Shown here piece after piece: positions 46,510 through 46,655 of a stretch of 46,655 nt of DNA. A model generated the notes under the pieces. That model was not told where the DNA came from. It was given only the letters and a program-made list of their open reading frames with translations, and did not search any database. A program made the position numbers and the translations under genes. Origin of the DNA: Thermomucor indicae-seudaticae (lineage: Eukaryota > Mucoromycota > Mucoromycetes > Mucorales > Lichtheimiaceae); assembly GCA_000787465.1 (NCBI GenBank), contig JSYX01000002.1:1-46655 (forward strand). Direction: 5' to 3'. Within the stretch, counting starts at the first letter, position 1. The number at the start of each line of letters is the position of its first letter.

Positions 46510-46655
46510 AGGTATATAAAACTGGCCCTTGCAGGAAGGACCCTGCATGAAATTAAATTGGTACGATTGCATAAATGGGATAACTACTATTAGCAAGGTG
46601 AAAGAAAGTAAAAAGAAAGAAGAGACAAAAGGGAGAGGAAGAGAGAGAGAGAGAG
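46510..46655. promoter_or_regulatory. TATA-like box and (GA)n tract at the window end
   Basis: GGTATATAAAACTGG at about 46510-46524 and a purine-rich tract ending in (GA)n at the window edge follow the CLASP stop. They could belong to the promoter of a further + strand gene outside the window or to CLASP's 3' flank. Only the composition is certain. Confidence 0.25.

Overview
The window is nuclear DNA of a filamentous fungus. Genes are split by many short introns, mostly 48-83 nt, with GT-AG or occasionally GC-AG ends and CTAAC/CTGAC-like branch sites. The gene set is fungal: Hsp104, Sin3, a PalC-type BRO1 protein, Rax2, Arb1, a CLASP/Stu1 protein, and a fungal LIM protein with a short Cys/His N-terminal motif. 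Gene content and intron-rich compact genes suggest an early-diverging lineage, probably Mucoromycota. That placement is inference, not proof. Exon coordinates are hand-derived from reading-frame continuity, splice consensus and family similarity; for most spliced genes the summed exons are an exact multiple of three.

Layout. 1-519 holds the last exons of an unrecognised + strand gene. 520-1190 is coding-like but unresolved, followed by a decayed Tc1/mariner transposase relic (about 1199-1905). HSP104 (2216-4921, +) has no introns and a heat-shock-element array just upstream. 4.9-10.2 kb is gene-poor, AT-rich DNA with a GC-rich hairpin island and a TA-flanked MITE at 8081-8256. A Sin3 corepressor gene (13858-10165, -) and a PalC-like BRO1 gene (18522-16847, -) follow. 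The stretch from 18.5 to 21.4 kb holds only repeat islands and doubtful ORFs. A KsgA/TFB1M-type dimethyltransferase (22830-21449, -) follows, then a broken mpaB/DUF2236-like gene (-) and a homeodomain-like relic (+). Next is a five-exon gene for an unrecognised predicted membrane protein (25910-24543, -).

26.7-27.8 kb has a strong TATA-type core promoter and a transcript-like region with two introns and several perfect hairpins; its coding frame is uncertain. From 29.1 kb to the end genes are dense: a four-LIM-domain protein (+); tail-to-tail with it the RNAi factor Arb1 (-); exosome subunit RRP41 (-); a very large Rax2 polarity protein ending in an SH3 domain (-); and divergently a CLASP/Stu1 microtubule protein (+).

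Functional links are loose. The LIM protein, Rax2 and CLASP all plausibly serve cytoskeleton and hyphal polarity. Arb1 and RRP41 both concern RNA silencing or turnover. Sin3 acts in chromatin repression. PalC links ambient-pH signalling to ESCRT. The most unusual features are the Rax2-SH3 architecture with a 15-copy R-W-T motif array, recurrent GC-AG introns, the unrecognised membrane protein, and the hairpin-rich locus at 27 kb.
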